From assembly GCA_900757795.1 (NCBI GenBank), contig CAAEPE010000038.1, positions 6,864 through 70,863 of the forward strand: a stretch of DNA of 64,000 bases, in the 5' to 3' direction. Source of the stretch: an uncultured Phascolarctobacterium sp. Its GTDB lineage: Bacteria; Bacillota; Negativicutes; Acidaminococcales; Acidaminococcaceae. The notes beneath the pieces were generated by a model, which worked only from the letters and a program-made list of their open reading frames with translations, was not told the origin of the DNA and ran no database searches. Positions within the stretch are counted from its first letter, which is position 1, and every line of letters starts with the position of its first letter. Of this stretch, positions 35,911 through 49,411 are shown piece by piece. A program made the translations under genes and the position numbers.

Positions 35911-36837
35911 ATGGAAGTTAGTAAGCAGGCTAAGCATATCATCAGCGTAAGCTTGGGTTCCTCCAAACGTGATGCTAGTGCTGTGCTGGAGCTTTGCGGG
36001 CAAAAAGTGCATATTGAACGACGTGGCACTGACGGTGATTTTTGCATTGCGCGAAAACTCATGGAACAGTGGGACGGCAAAGCAGATGCTATCGGTCTTG
36101 GCGGTACTGATTTATATGTATATGCCGGTAAGGAGCGCTACATCTTCCGCGAATCTGCTCGCTTGGTAGCCAATGTAAAGCATACGCCTGTTTTAGATGG
36201 CAGCGGTGTAAAAAATTCCTTGGAGCGCAAGCTTATTCGTCAGCTGGCTGCTGGCGATAAGGTACCTATTAAAGGAAGTAAGGTGCTGCTGGTGTGCGCG
36301 GTGGATCGCTTCGGTATGGCTGAGGCTTTGCTGGAGGCTGGGGCACAGGTTACTTTTGGCGATTTGATTTTTGGCCTGAATATTAATAAACCGCTGCATT
36401 CGCTCAAAGCTTTGGCTTGGTGGGCTTCTTTGCTGGCTCCGGTGGTAACTAAGCTGCCGGTGAGCTGGTTCTATCCCATGGGCAAGGAGCAGGACGAGCG
36501 TGTGGTGCGTCATCCGGAATATTTTTTGGAAAGCGATATTATAGCAGGCGATTTTCATTATATAAAAAAATTTATGCCGGAACATTTGCCCGGCAAAATT
36601 ATTATTACTAATACGGTTACTGCGGCAGACAGGGAAATGCTGCGCAAGGCCGGTATAAAAATTCTTATAACAACTACGCCCTGTATTAAAGGACGCAGTT
36701 TTGGTACTAATGTAATGGAAGCAATGCTCGTGGCCTTACATGATGGAAAAGGGCCGTTATCTGCCGAAGAGTATTTAAAGCTCATTGAGCATTATCATAT
36801 AGAATCTTCTGTGGAGTACCTTGGTACGAAGGAGTAG
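35911..36837 (+). CDS. Conserved protein of unknown function preceding the acyl-ACP-reductase-like gene
   Basis: This 308-residue protein has an N-terminal beta-rich domain (ISVSLGSSKRDASAVLELCG, IGLGGTDLYVYAG) and a central Rossmann-like segment (KGSKVLLVCAVDRFGMAEALLEAGAQVTFGD, split at residue 135), then a strand-rich end. Homologues in related Firmicutes are sometimes named quinate dehydrogenase without support. Its TAG stop lies within the ribosome binding site of the next gene (AAGGAGTAG), so the two are translationally coupled and probably act together. I do not assign a function. Confidence 0.7.
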   Translation: MEVSKQAKHIISVSLGSSKRDASAVLELCGQKVHIERRGTDGDFCIARKLMEQWDGKADAIGLGGTDLYVYAGKERYIFRESARLVANVKHTPVLDGSGVKNSLERKLIRQLAAGDKVPIKGSKVLLVCAVDRFGMAEALLEAGAQVTFGDLIFGLNINKPLHSLKALAWWASLLAPVVTKLPVSWFYPMGKEQDERVVRHPEYFLESDIIAGDFHYIKKFMPEHLPGKIIITNTVTAADREMLRKAGIKILITTTPCIKGRSFGTNVMEAMLVALHDGKGPLSAEEYLKLIEHYHIESSVEYLGTKE

Positions 36838-36844
36838 CATTATT

Positions 36845-37930
36845 ATGGAAAAGTTCGCTTTTATCATTCATCCTCTTTCCTTGGAGGACATGGAGCATTT
36901 ATCTCCGATTATGAAATATATTCCCGGCCCTATTATTGAGGCAGGTTTAAAAATGAAAAAACCATTTAAGGTTTCTCATATTACCGGTGTTAAAAGTCCT
37001 TATGCTGAAGCGGAAGGCTGGTTTATCGGTTGTCCGCTGACGGCTAAGCAGATGGTAGAGATGCCAGAAGAATTTGTTATGGACAGAATTATTGAATCCG
37101 GCAAGGTGGCGCAGGAATTAGGCGCTAAAATAGTCGGTTTAGGCGCGTTTACTTCTATTGTAGGCGATGCAGGCATTACTGTGGCCAAAAATCTAGATAT
37201 AGCGGTAACCTCCGGCAACAGCTATACGGTTGCCACTGCTGTGCAGGGTACTAAAGAGGCTGCGCAGATGATGGGTAAAAATCTTAAAGAATGCCGTGCG
37301 GTGGTAGTTGGCGCAACAGGCTCTATCGGCGCTGCCTCTGTGCGTCTTTTGGCTAAAGAGGTTAAGCATATTACCCTAGTCGCAAGGCATATGGAACCTT
37401 TGGAGGAATTGGCACAGGAGCTTATTCGGCAAAATCACTGCGAGGTAGCAGTAAGTCAGGATATTCACGCTTCCTTAAAGCATGCGGATATTGTGATGAC
37501 TGTTACCAGCGCTTTAGACTTTTTAATAGAGCCGGGGGATTTGATGCCTGGTTCCGTGGTATGTGATGTAGCACGTCCCCGTAATGTTTCCCGTGAGGTA
37601 TCCTCAAGCCGCAATGATGTTTTGGTTATTGAAGGCGGTATTATCAATGTGCCGGGCAACGTGGATTTCCATTTTAATTTTGGTTTTCCGCCGCGCACTT
37701 CCTACGCCTGCATGAGTGAAACCATGATTTTGGCGCTGGACGGACGTTACGAAAACTTTTCTCTGGGCCGCAACCTTGACGTTAAAAAGATTGACTTGAT
37801 TTCCAAGCTGGCAGACAAGCATAATTTCCGCATGGCAGGCTTCCGTAATTTTGAAAGAGCTGTTTCTCATGAGCATATTCAGGAAGTGCGTCATAATGCG
37901 CAGATGGCGTTAGCTATCCATGGTTTTTAA
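36845..37930 (+). CDS. Acyl-ACP reductase-like dehydrogenase (shikimate dehydrogenase-like fold)
   Basis: This 361-residue NAD(P)-dependent protein shares the whole layout of cyanobacterial long-chain acyl-ACP reductase: an N-terminal FAFIIHPLSLEDM strand, GLGAFTSIVGDAG (about 98), the nucleotide fold VVVGATGSIGAASVRLLA (153-170), a C-terminal block SYACMSETMIL with a cysteine at 289 in the place of the catalytic cysteine, and ENFSLGRNLDVKKI. That enzyme reduces fatty acyl-ACP to a fatty aldehyde through an acyl-cysteine. Automatic naming would be shikimate/quinate dehydrogenase. The substrate here is unproven. ATG 36845 is coupled to the preceding gene. Confidence 0.7.
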   Translation: MEKFAFIIHPLSLEDMEHLSPIMKYIPGPIIEAGLKMKKPFKVSHITGVKSPYAEAEGWFIGCPLTAKQMVEMPEEFVMDRIIESGKVAQELGAKIVGLGAFTSIVGDAGITVAKNLDIAVTSGNSYTVATAVQGTKEAAQMMGKNLKECRAVVVGATGSIGAASVRLLAKEVKHITLVARHMEPLEELAQELIRQNHCEVAVSQDIHASLKHADIVMTVTSALDFLIEPGDLMPGSVVCDVARPRNVSREVSSSRNDVLVIEGGIINVPGNVDFHFNFGFPPRTSYACMSETMILALDGRYENFSLGRNLDVKKIDLISKLADKHNFRMAGFRNFERAVSHEHIQEVRHNAQMALAIHGF

Positions 37931-37932
37931 TA

Positions 37933-37962
37933 TTGACAAGGGAAAAGGGCACAGCTTATAAT
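37933..37962 (+). promoter_or_regulatory. Promoter of greA-lysS
   Basis: -35 TTGACA (37933-37938), an 18-bp spacer and -10 TATAAT (37957-37962). Confidence 0.8.
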
Positions 37963-38011
37963 AAAATTTAAAGGTAAATTATTTAATAAATTTTTATAAA
38001 GGAGCAGAAAA

Positions 38012-40470
<2,459 letters not shown>

Positions 40471-40484
40471 TAATTTAAAATTTG

Positions 40485-40530
40485 AAAGTGGCTTTTACGA
40501 GAGAATAGTCTTGTAAAGACCGCTTTTCTT
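40485..40530 (+). terminator. Terminator of greA-lysS
   Basis: A 14-position stem with one mismatch (40485-40498 with 40513-40526) is followed by TTCTTTT. Confidence 0.7.
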
Positions 40531-40538
40531 TTAACCAT

Positions 40539-40607
40539 AAATAAAAACCTCCCTTGATTAATTAGTTTGTCTGTCAACAGCACTAAAATCAAAGGAGGTT
40601 TTTATTT
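40539..40607. terminator. Bidirectional terminator between lysS and the minus-strand putP operon
   Basis: AAATAAAAACCTCC-TTGAT (40539-40557) pairs with ATCAA-GGAGGTTTTTATTT (40588-40607). Long A and T runs on both sides allow termination in both directions; the loop is about 30 bases. Confidence 0.75.
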
Positions 40608-40615
40608 AAGTGTTT

Positions 40616-41194
40616 TTACCCAAGAGCTTTTACCGTAAAGTAATAAATAATCATAGTACATACTAAAAAGCAAATAAAAAGATAATATCCCATTTGCTTC
40701 CACGGAAGCTGTAAGCTGGAATATTTTTCGCAGTAACTCCAAAAGCATCCCAAGGTCATCAAGTTAAAAGCTACGGCAATCACTAGCATTGTCCACACGC
40801 TATTGGCCAAGGGCAGGTAAGCAAAGCTTAAATTTATTACGGCCAAAAATGGCATGCCTACCATCGTTTCCTTGTGGTGCCCACCAGCCAGCGCAAAGCA
40901 CAGGGTCAGCACAATACAGCCTGCTAGAACGGGAAACAGTGCTGCCTGCGCCATTTTGACACCTGTAGTATGCACTTCATCCAGACGACTGCGCCAGTAA
41001 AAACGGCCGAACCAGCGGTACAGCATTCGCAGCAAAGCAATATCTAAAATAAAGCTAAACACCGTGTCCAGCGCGCCCAGCTGCATCAATCCCGTAATAA
41101 ATAAAACCAATAGAAAGGCCAGCGAGCCTACCAGAAAAAATAGCTGATTATAGAGCCAATACCAAAAAGCAATGGTCGTAAAGGGAGTAAACAT
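40616..41194 (-). CDS. Small integral membrane protein after putP
   Basis: This 192-residue protein has about five hydrophobic segments and no recognised domain. It starts eight bases after the putP stop on the same strand, so it is co-transcribed and could be an accessory or unrelated membrane protein. A Tyr/Trp-rich N terminus (FWYWLYNQLFFLVG) begins the first helix. Confidence 0.65.
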   Translation of the reverse strand: MFTPFTTIAFWYWLYNQLFFLVGSLAFLLVLFITGLMQLGALDTVFSFILDIALLRMLYRWFGRFYWRSRLDEVHTTGVKMAQAALFPVLAGCIVLTLCFALAGGHHKETMVGMPFLAVINLSFAYLPLANSVWTMLVIAVAFNLMTLGCFWSYCEKYSSLQLPWKQMGYYLFICFLVCTMIIYYFTVKALG

Positions 41195-41202
41195 AAATTT
41201 TA

Positions 41203-42654
41203 TTAGTCCTCGTATTTAACAGCTTTGTCATAAAGCATTTCTACCTCTTTAGAAGGAGCGGAGCTAAGGTAGGAGAAGATAAAGCCTGCCAAGAGGCTGG
41301 CGAAAAAGCCCGGCAGAATTTCGTAAATACCAGTAGAAGCAAAGAACATAAACCAGCTGATATCAATTACAGCGCCTACTATAATAGCAGCAACGGCACC
41401 TTGGAAAGTAAACCGGCGCCAGAACAAGCTTAACAAAATAGCGGGGCCAAAGGCAGAGCCAAATACGCCCCAGGCATTGGATACTAAAGCCATAATGGAA
41501 CCTGCATTGGGATTGGCTGCCATGTATAATGCGGTTAAAGAAATTCCTAAAACCACAAAACGTCCTGCCCACAGCATTTCTTTGTCGGAAGCTTTGTCGC
41601 TGCGGAATAAAGGCTTATAAACGTCGCTGGCAAAGGAGGAGGCAGCAGCTAAAAGCTGGCTGTCGGCGGTACTCATGGAAGCTGCCAAAACTGCGGATAG
41701 CAGTACGCCGGAAATTAATGCCGGGAAAATTTGGCGTACCATAGCAATAAATACTAAGGAATTTTTGCTGATGGTTTCGTCAAAGCCTAAGAACATACGG
41801 CCGATAACGCCTACTAAAACAGCAAAGACCAAAATTAAGGTAGTCCAGCAGATGCCAATAGCAGCGGATTTACCCATATCCTTTTGCCTGCCTAAGGACA
41901 TGAAGCGAATAATAATGTGCGGCATACCAAAGTAGCCCAAACCCCAAGCTAAGCCGGAAACGATATCGCGCCAGTCAGCATAAGGGTTCCAATAATTAAC
42001 GGGAATAGAAGCGGCTGTTTCCGGATTGATAAAAGCAGCGGCAAACAGCGGTGCAACCAGCAATGCGCCCAGCATAATCAGGCCTTGGAAAAAGTCGGTC
42101 CAGCAAACAGCGGAGAAGCCGCCTAAAAAAGTATAGCTGACGATAATTATAGCCGCTAAATACATAGCCATGGTAGCGTCCATACCAATAACGGTATTAA
42201 ACAGCGTGCCGCAGGCTTTAATGCTGGAGGCGGCGTAAATTGTGTATGCTACCAAAAAAACTACAGCGCAGATAACCTGCAGCAGACGGGATTTTGAGAG
42301 AAAACGATTAGTTAAAAATTGCGGTATAGTAATGGAATCATTCGCCACAATGGAAAAGGAGCGCAGACGCGGCGCTTCAAAAAGCCAGCTCATGGTGTAG
42401 CCAATCAAAAGACCAACGCCAATCCACATTTGGCCTAAGCCTAAAGCGTATACTGAAGCAGGCAGGCCCATCAAAACCCACGCGCTCATATCGGAGGCGC
42501 CGGCGCTGAGACCGGTTACCCACGGGCCCATTTCGCGTCCGCCAAGAAAATAAGTTTTCTCACCGCCGTTTTTATCCTTAATAAAAAACCAAATACCTAC
42601 GCCAATCATGCAGGCTAGGTAAATAACAAATACGATTATTTCAGTATAATTCAT
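41203..42654 (-). CDS. putP: Sodium/proline symporter
   Basis: This 483-residue member of the sodium:solute symporter family has about 13 helices and matches PutP closely: GGREMGPWVTGLSAGASDMSAWVLMGLPAS (in two parts around residue 50), the sodium-site helix with SAVLAASMSTADSQLLAAASSFASD and the NAWGVFGSAFGPAILLSLFW region. It imports L-proline with Na+. The downstream gene is the small membrane protein. The start follows GGAGGGG. Confidence 0.93.
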   Translation of the reverse strand: MNYTEIIVFVIYLACMIGVGIWFFIKDKNGGEKTYFLGGREMGPWVTGLSAGASDMSAWVLMGLPASVYALGLGQMWIGVGLLIGYTMSWLFEAPRLRSFSIVANDSITIPQFLTNRFLSKSRLLQVICAVVFLVAYTIYAASSIKACGTLFNTVIGMDATMAMYLAAIIIVSYTFLGGFSAVCWTDFFQGLIMLGALLVAPLFAAAFINPETAASIPVNYWNPYADWRDIVSGLAWGLGYFGMPHIIIRFMSLGRQKDMGKSAAIGICWTTLILVFAVLVGVIGRMFLGFDETISKNSLVFIAMVRQIFPALISGVLLSAVLAASMSTADSQLLAAASSFASDVYKPLFRSDKASDKEMLWAGRFVVLGISLTALYMAANPNAGSIMALVSNAWGVFGSAFGPAILLSLFWRRFTFQGAVAAIIVGAVIDISWFMFFASTGIYEILPGFFASLLAGFIFSYLSSAPSKEVEMLYDKAVKYED

Positions 42655-42773
42655 AAAACCAACCCCTCCAAATAAATAGATAATAACATTATATAAGTAA
42701 AATGACGTTAATACAAGTGAAATTGTAAAAGAATACCGAAAAATAAGATGAAAAACTCAATTTACGACTTTTC

Positions 42774-42802
42774 TTGACGCAAATTCTCGCCTGTTATATA
42801 AT
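42774..42802 (+). promoter_or_regulatory. Promoter of the ywiB-DUF1846-argS group
   Basis: -35 TTGACG (42774-42779), a 17-bp spacer and -10 TATAAT (42797-42802). The 120-base leader can fold GCTTGC-CCTTT (from 42858) against AAAGG-GCAGGC (to 42902). Confidence 0.8.
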
Positions 42803-42927
42803 ATTAAAGAATAAAAAGGCATTTTTATGCAGTGTAGAGTGACAAAAATTTAGTAGGGCTTGCGACCTTTCGATCGTAATGTTGTGGCGAAAAGGAGCAG
42901 GCTCTAGTCGTGTTTACGGAGAAGCTG

Positions 42928-43347
42928 ATGAAACCGGTAAAAATTCGTATTTACAGTGTAAGCAAGGACGGCACAGGCGAAAAGCAGACTACCGAACAAA
43001 ATTATCAAGGAAGTATGACGGAACGTGCCGGAAAATATTATGTGATGTATCATGAGGATGCGCAATCAGGATTGGAAGGCACTAAGACCACTCTGAAATG
43101 GGATCAAAAAAGTGTGGTCATTATGCGCAGCGGCACTACTGATCACCGTCAGGAATTTAGCCGCGGATATAAGGATCAAAGTGTCTACCAAACTCCTTAT
43201 ATGAAAATCCCGCTGATGACACATACGCACTATTTGTATACCTATTTTCGCGCCGGTAAATGGCATTTAGAAATAGAGTATACCTTGTATCATGATGGTG
43301 TTCCCTATGGCGATATGCAGATTTTAATTGAAGTAGAGGAAATGTAG
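42928..43347 (+). CDS. DUF1934 (YwiB-like) beta-barrel protein
   Basis: This 139-residue protein is nearly all beta strands, typical of the DUF1934/YwiB calycin-like barrel (VKIRIYSVSKDGTGEKQTTE; KYYVMYHEDAQSGLEGTKTT). Its function is not known; in Bacillus the relative lies beside argS, as here. ATG 42928 has GGAG six bases upstream; the longer GTG start at 42910 is less likely. It ends in TAG one base before the next ATG. Confidence 0.85.
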   Translation: MKPVKIRIYSVSKDGTGEKQTTEQNYQGSMTERAGKYYVMYHEDAQSGLEGTKTTLKWDQKSVVIMRSGTTDHRQEFSRGYKDQSVYQTPYMKIPLMTHTHYLYTYFRAGKWHLEIEYTLYHDGVPYGDMQILIEVEEM

Positions 43348-43348
43348 C

Positions 43349-44815
43349 ATGAAAATTGGCTTTGATAATCAAAAATATTTAAGTATGCAATCTGAACATA
43401 TCAGAGAGCGCATTAGTAAATTTGGTGATAAGCTTTATTTGGAATTTGGCGGCAAGCTGTTTGACGATTATCACGCTGCACGTGTGCTGCCCGGCTTTGC
43501 TCCTGACAGCAAGCTGCAAATGCTTTTGCAGTTGGTGGACCAGGCCGAAATGATTATTTCCATCAATGCCTCTGATATTGAAAATAACAAAATGCGTCAC
43601 GATTTGGGCTTGACCTATGATTTGGATGTGCTACGCTTAGTCAAGGTTTACCGTTCCAAGGGACTATATGTGAGCAGCGTGGTTATTACGCAATATAAGG
43701 GACAAAAATCCATTGAAAGCTTTAAAAATAAGCTGGAAGCTATGGACATCAAGGTTTATTATCATTATCCTATTGAGGGTTATCCGCATAACGTGGAGCA
43801 TATTGTCAGCGACGATGGCTACGGCAAGAACGATTATGTAGAAACTACCCGTCCGCTGGTGGTTGTTACGGCTCCCGGACCTGGCAGCGGCAAAATGGCA
43901 ACCTGCCTGTCCCAGCTGTATCACGAAAATAAGCGCGGCATTAAAGCCGGTTATGCTAAATTTGAAACCTTCCCTATTTGGAATTTGCCTTTAAAGCATC
44001 CGGTAAACATGGCTTATGAGGCTGCTACCGCAGACTTGCAGGATGTAAATATGATCGATCCCTTCCATTTAGAAGCTTACGGCGTAACTACTGTTAATTA
44101 TAATCGCGACGTAGAAATTTATCCTGTTTTGGCGGCGATTTTTGAAGGTATTTACGGTTATTGCCCTTATAAATCTCCTACGGATATGGGCGTAAACATG
44201 GCAGGTAATTGTATTTGCGACGATGATGTATGCTGCGAGGCTTCCCGGCAGGAAATTATCCGCCGTTATTATCAATCCTGGAACCGCATGGTTAAGGATG
44301 AGGCCACCAAGCAGGAGGTTTATACACTGGAGCTGCTTATGAAGCAAGCTAAGGTCAGTGTCCACGACCGCCGCGTAGTAACGGTAGCGAAAGAAATTGC
44401 GGAGGAGCGCAAATGCGCCGTAATTGCTTTGGAACTGGACGACGGCAGCATTGTTTCCGGAAAGACTACGGATTTATTAGGTCCTGCCAGCGCAGTTTTA
44501 TTAAACGCCGTGAAGGCTTTAGGAAGCATTGCTGATGAAATGCACCTTATCGCGCCTACCTATATCAATCCGATTCAAGAGTTGAAAACTAAATTTTTAG
44601 GCAGTAAAAATCCCCGCCTGCATACGGATGAGGTGCTTATTGCACTGTCCATGTGCGCAGCTACCGACGATTTAGCTAAGCTGGCATTGGAGCAGCTGCC
44701 TAAGCTTAAGGGTTGCCAGGCTCATTCCACCGTCATGCTTACGGAAGGTGATTTTAAAATTTTTAAAAAGCTGGGCATAGAATTAACTAACGACCCGGTT
44801 TACGAAACAGTTTAA
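43349..44815 (+). CDS. DUF1846 family protein
   Basis: This 488-residue cytoplasmic protein of the DUF1846 family has an N-terminal SLOG/Rossmann-like domain (MKIGFDNQKYLSMQSEHIRE) and a P-loop-like segment APGPGSGKMATCLSQLYHE near residue 180, with a C-terminal helical region. The family's structure is known but its reaction is not. It is tightly spaced after ywiB and before argS. Confidence 0.9.
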   Translation: MKIGFDNQKYLSMQSEHIRERISKFGDKLYLEFGGKLFDDYHAARVLPGFAPDSKLQMLLQLVDQAEMIISINASDIENNKMRHDLGLTYDLDVLRLVKVYRSKGLYVSSVVITQYKGQKSIESFKNKLEAMDIKVYYHYPIEGYPHNVEHIVSDDGYGKNDYVETTRPLVVVTAPGPGSGKMATCLSQLYHENKRGIKAGYAKFETFPIWNLPLKHPVNMAYEAATADLQDVNMIDPFHLEAYGVTTVNYNRDVEIYPVLAAIFEGIYGYCPYKSPTDMGVNMAGNCICDDDVCCEASRQEIIRRYYQSWNRMVKDEATKQEVYTLELLMKQAKVSVHDRRVVTVAKEIAEERKCAVIALELDDGSIVSGKTTDLLGPASAVLLNAVKALGSIADEMHLIAPTYINPIQELKTKFLGSKNPRLHTDEVLIALSMCAATDDLAKLALEQLPKLKGCQAHSTVMLTEGDFKIFKKLGIELTNDPVYETV

Positions 44816-44846
44816 GCAAAAATAAATAATAAGGAGAGAATTTGCT

Positions 44847-46571
44847 TTGGATATAAAGAATTTATTGGCTGCCGCAATTAAAGACGCAGCGCAAAAAGCT
44901 ATTGACAGCGGCGCTTTGAAACAGGGCGTGCTGCCTGAGGTTATGCTGGAGGTTCCGCCGCAAAAGGAATTTGGTGATTTTGCCACCAATTTTGCCATGC
45001 AGTCTGCCCGCAGCCTGCACTGTGCACCGCGGCAAATTGCTCAAGCTGTGGTTGACAATTTAGACTGTAGCTCTGTGGAGAAAATGGAAATCGCTGGTCC
45101 CGGCTTCATCAATTTTTATTTAAAACAGAACTGGACTGCCGATTTGCTGGCTGGCATTTTGGCTGCCGGTGAAAATTATGGTAATCTGCCTGCAAACGGT
45201 TTAGGACGGGTGCAGGTAGAATATGTCAGCGCTAATCCTACGGGTCCGCTGCATATTGGTCACGCCCGCGGAGCAGCTGTGGGTAGTGCTATGGTTAATT
45301 TGCTGCGCGCTGCCGGTTATGATGTAGAAAGCGAATACTATATTAACGATGCCGGCAATCAAATGAATAATTTGGCTGCTTCTGTTAACGCTCGTTATTT
45401 ACAGCTGTTAAAGCTGGAAGAAATGGGCGGCGTGCCTGCCGATTTAACCGTGAAGCAGCTGGACGAAATGCCTACCGGCATCGCATTTCCGGAAAACGGT
45501 TATCACGGTTACGATATTATTGAAACCGCACAGCGTATTATTCGTATCTACGGTAAAAAATTTGTAGAATTAGATGAAAAAGAGCGTTTGGCTAAATTTT
45601 TGGACATCGCTTATGAAGAAAAGCTGGCTGGCTTAAAGGAAGATTTGGCAGCTTTTGGCGTTACCTTTGATGTGTGGTTTAGCGAAAAATCTTTGCATAA
45701 GGCAGATAAAATTCGTGAAGCCTGCGCCTATTTGCAGGAAAGAGGCTATATTTACGAAAAGGACGGTGCTCTGTGGTTAAATTCTACGGCGCAGGGCGAT
45801 GATAAGGACCGCGTTGTTATTCGCGATAACGGCGTTCCCACTTATTTTGCTGCTGATATTGCTTATCACCGTAATAAATTTGAGCGCGGCTTTAAGCATT
45901 TAATTGACCTTTGGGGCGCAGATCACCATGGTTATATTGCTCGTGTAAAAGCTGCTATGAATGCTTTAGGCTTTGACGCTGCTAATTTAGAGATTATGCT
46001 GCTGCAAATGGTGCGTTTGTATCGCAACGGCGATATCGTTAAATTGTCCAAGCGTACTGGCGAAACCATTACTTTGCGCGAGCTGATTGACGAGGTTGGC
46101 ACTGATGCCGCTCGTTACTTCTTCTGCATGCGTTCTTTGGACAGCCAATTAGATTTTGACATGACCTTGGCTACGGAAAAATCTAACGAAAACCCTGTTT
46201 ACTATATTCAATATGCTCACGCGCGTATTTCCAGCATTGGCCGCCAGCTGGCTGAAGCCGGTATTGAGGCTGTGGCTGAGGATAAATTAAAATTGGATAC
46301 CTTGCAGGCTCCGGAAGAATTAGAGCTGATTAAAAAACTGGGCAAATATCCAGAAATGTTGGCTGCTGCTGCTCGCGAACGCGCTGTGCATCATGTGGCA
46401 ACTTATACTTACGAGTTGGCAGGATTGTTCCATTCCTTCTATAACAGCTGCCGCATTTTGGGTGTAGATACAGACTTGCAGCAAGCTCGTATTGCGTTGG
46501 TTAAAGCAGTTGGCCATACTATTCGCCACGCTTTAGGTATTTTGGGCGTATCTGCTCCGGAAAGAATGTAA
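44847..46571 (+). CDS. argS: Arginyl-tRNA synthetase
   Basis: This 574-residue class I enzyme charges tRNA-Arg. It has the N-terminal Arg-tRNA-binding Add1 domain (VPPQKEFGDFATNFAMQSAR), the HIGH motif in SANPTGPLHIGHARGAAVG (near 130), a KMSKS-type VKLSKRTGETITL (near 394) and the C-terminal DALR domain (VHHVATYTYELAGLFHSFYN). Translation starts at TTG 44847, with AAGGAG upstream; no ATG fits. Confidence 0.97.
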   Translation: MDIKNLLAAAIKDAAQKAIDSGALKQGVLPEVMLEVPPQKEFGDFATNFAMQSARSLHCAPRQIAQAVVDNLDCSSVEKMEIAGPGFINFYLKQNWTADLLAGILAAGENYGNLPANGLGRVQVEYVSANPTGPLHIGHARGAAVGSAMVNLLRAAGYDVESEYYINDAGNQMNNLAASVNARYLQLLKLEEMGGVPADLTVKQLDEMPTGIAFPENGYHGYDIIETAQRIIRIYGKKFVELDEKERLAKFLDIAYEEKLAGLKEDLAAFGVTFDVWFSEKSLHKADKIREACAYLQERGYIYEKDGALWLNSTAQGDDKDRVVIRDNGVPTYFAADIAYHRNKFERGFKHLIDLWGADHHGYIARVKAAMNALGFDAANLEIMLLQMVRLYRNGDIVKLSKRTGETITLRELIDEVGTDAARYFFCMRSLDSQLDFDMTLATEKSNENPVYYIQYAHARISSIGRQLAEAGIEAVAEDKLKLDTLQAPEELELIKKLGKYPEMLAAAARERAVHHVATYTYELAGLFHSFYNSCRILGVDTDLQQARIALVKAVGHTIRHALGILGVSAPERM

Positions 46572-46663
46572 GTTTAAAATTCTGCTGTCAAGAGCATTGG
46601 TTACTTTGTAGGCTGTGATATTTTTTGAGCATGTTTTTCGATGCAGCTTTACTAGGTTGGCTT

Positions 46664-46692
46664 TTGTTGGTGGCAGGGAATTTATATATAAT
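46664..46692 (+). promoter_or_regulatory. Promoter of pyrG
   Basis: -35 TTGTTG (46664-46669), a 17-bp spacer and -10 TATAAT (46687-46692). Confidence 0.7.
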
Positions 46693-46732
46693 TAAATATG
46701 GTTATAGTATTTATTGTAGACATGTTGTGTAA

Positions 46733-48376
<1,644 letters not shown>

Positions 48377-48387
48377 TCACACTTATC

Positions 48388-48420
48388 AAAGGCAGGCTGC
48401 TATGCAGTCTGCCTTTTTTT
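48388..48420 (+). terminator. pyrG terminator
   Basis: AAGGCAG-CTGC pairs with GCAG-CTGCCTT around TAT, followed by T7. Confidence 0.92.
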
Positions 48421-48451
48421 AGCTACGTTGTAAAATCATAAGGAGGTTTAT

Positions 48452-49405
48452 ATGCTCAAAAAAATTTTTATCAGCGCAGTTTTGCTGCTGGCCGTACTCA
48501 GCTTTGTGGTTTCTTTGCTGAAAGGTAATAATAACGGCGAAAAATCCGTTACTGTCCCCGATAGAGTTGCCGTTATCAATATTGAAGGTGTAATTGCCTG
48601 CGGCAGCGACAGCAAAGAGACGCTGTTCAACCAAGCCAACGGCGTTACCAGCGGCAGTATTATGAACCAAATTCGCGAGGCTGCGGCTGACGACAGCGTT
48701 AAAGCCTTAGTACTGCGGATTGACAGCGGCGGCGGCAGCGCCACTGCGGCGGAAGAAATTGGCAGAGAGCTGGCGCGTTTTAAAGAAAAAACTAAAAAGC
48801 CTATTGTAGCTACTATGGCTAACAGCGGCGCCAGCGCTGCTTATTGGATTGCCGCTTGCGCCAGTGATAAGATTTATGCTAATGCTACTACGCTGACAGG
48901 CAGTATAGGTGTGTATATGCCCTATATGAATACAGAAGAGCTTTTCAAAAAAATTGGCATTACCAGCGATAAAATTAAAAGCGGCCCTTATAAGGATATT
49001 ATGACTAGCGACCGCCCCATGACGGCAGAAGAAAGAGCAATTCTGCAAAATATCGTCAACGAAATTTATGACCAATTTATTTATGCCGTAGCCGCAGGGC
49101 GCCACATGGAAACCAGCAAGGTACGCGAGCTGGCTGATGGACGTGTGTATACCGGACTGCAGGCAAAAAATCTTGGCTTGGTTGACGAGCTGGGCGATTA
49201 TTACGATGCTTTGGCTGCTGCGGGAACCTTGGCTAAAATTAAACCGGGCAAGGACGGATTGCCTCCTGTAAAGGAAAAGGCTAAATCCCAGCCGTGGGAA
49301 TTTTTGTTGAGCGCACAGATTGCCGAAATGATTAAGGGAGAACTGATGCAGCAGCTACACAGCAGCTTCAGTGCTGCTCCCGCTGTGCAAAATGTAGCGA
49401 GGTGA
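48452..49405 (+). CDS. sppA: Signal peptide peptidase SppA
   Basis: This 317-residue membrane serine protease has one N-terminal helix (residues 4-21) and an S49 domain. The nucleophile serine is in MANSGASAAYWIA (about 127-139) and the catalytic lysine in SGPYKDIMTSDRP (about 180), the Ser-Lys dyad layout of the short Bacillus-type SppA. It degrades leftover signal peptides in the inner membrane. AAGGAGG precedes ATG 48452. The yip1-like gene follows six bases after its stop. Confidence 0.93.
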   Translation: MLKKIFISAVLLLAVLSFVVSLLKGNNNGEKSVTVPDRVAVINIEGVIACGSDSKETLFNQANGVTSGSIMNQIREAAADDSVKALVLRIDSGGGSATAAEEIGRELARFKEKTKKPIVATMANSGASAAYWIAACASDKIYANATTLTGSIGVYMPYMNTEELFKKIGITSDKIKSGPYKDIMTSDRPMTAEERAILQNIVNEIYDQFIYAVAAGRHMETSKVRELADGRVYTGLQAKNLGLVDELGDYYDALAAAGTLAKIKPGKDGLPPVKEKAKSQPWEFLLSAQIAEMIKGELMQQLHSSFSAAPAVQNVAR

Positions 49406-49411
49406 TAAGCT

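Noticed and set aside
35911..36837. Quinate or shikimate dehydrogenase
   Set aside because: There is a Rossmann-like segment but no recognisable shikimate-binding motifs, so no function is assigned.
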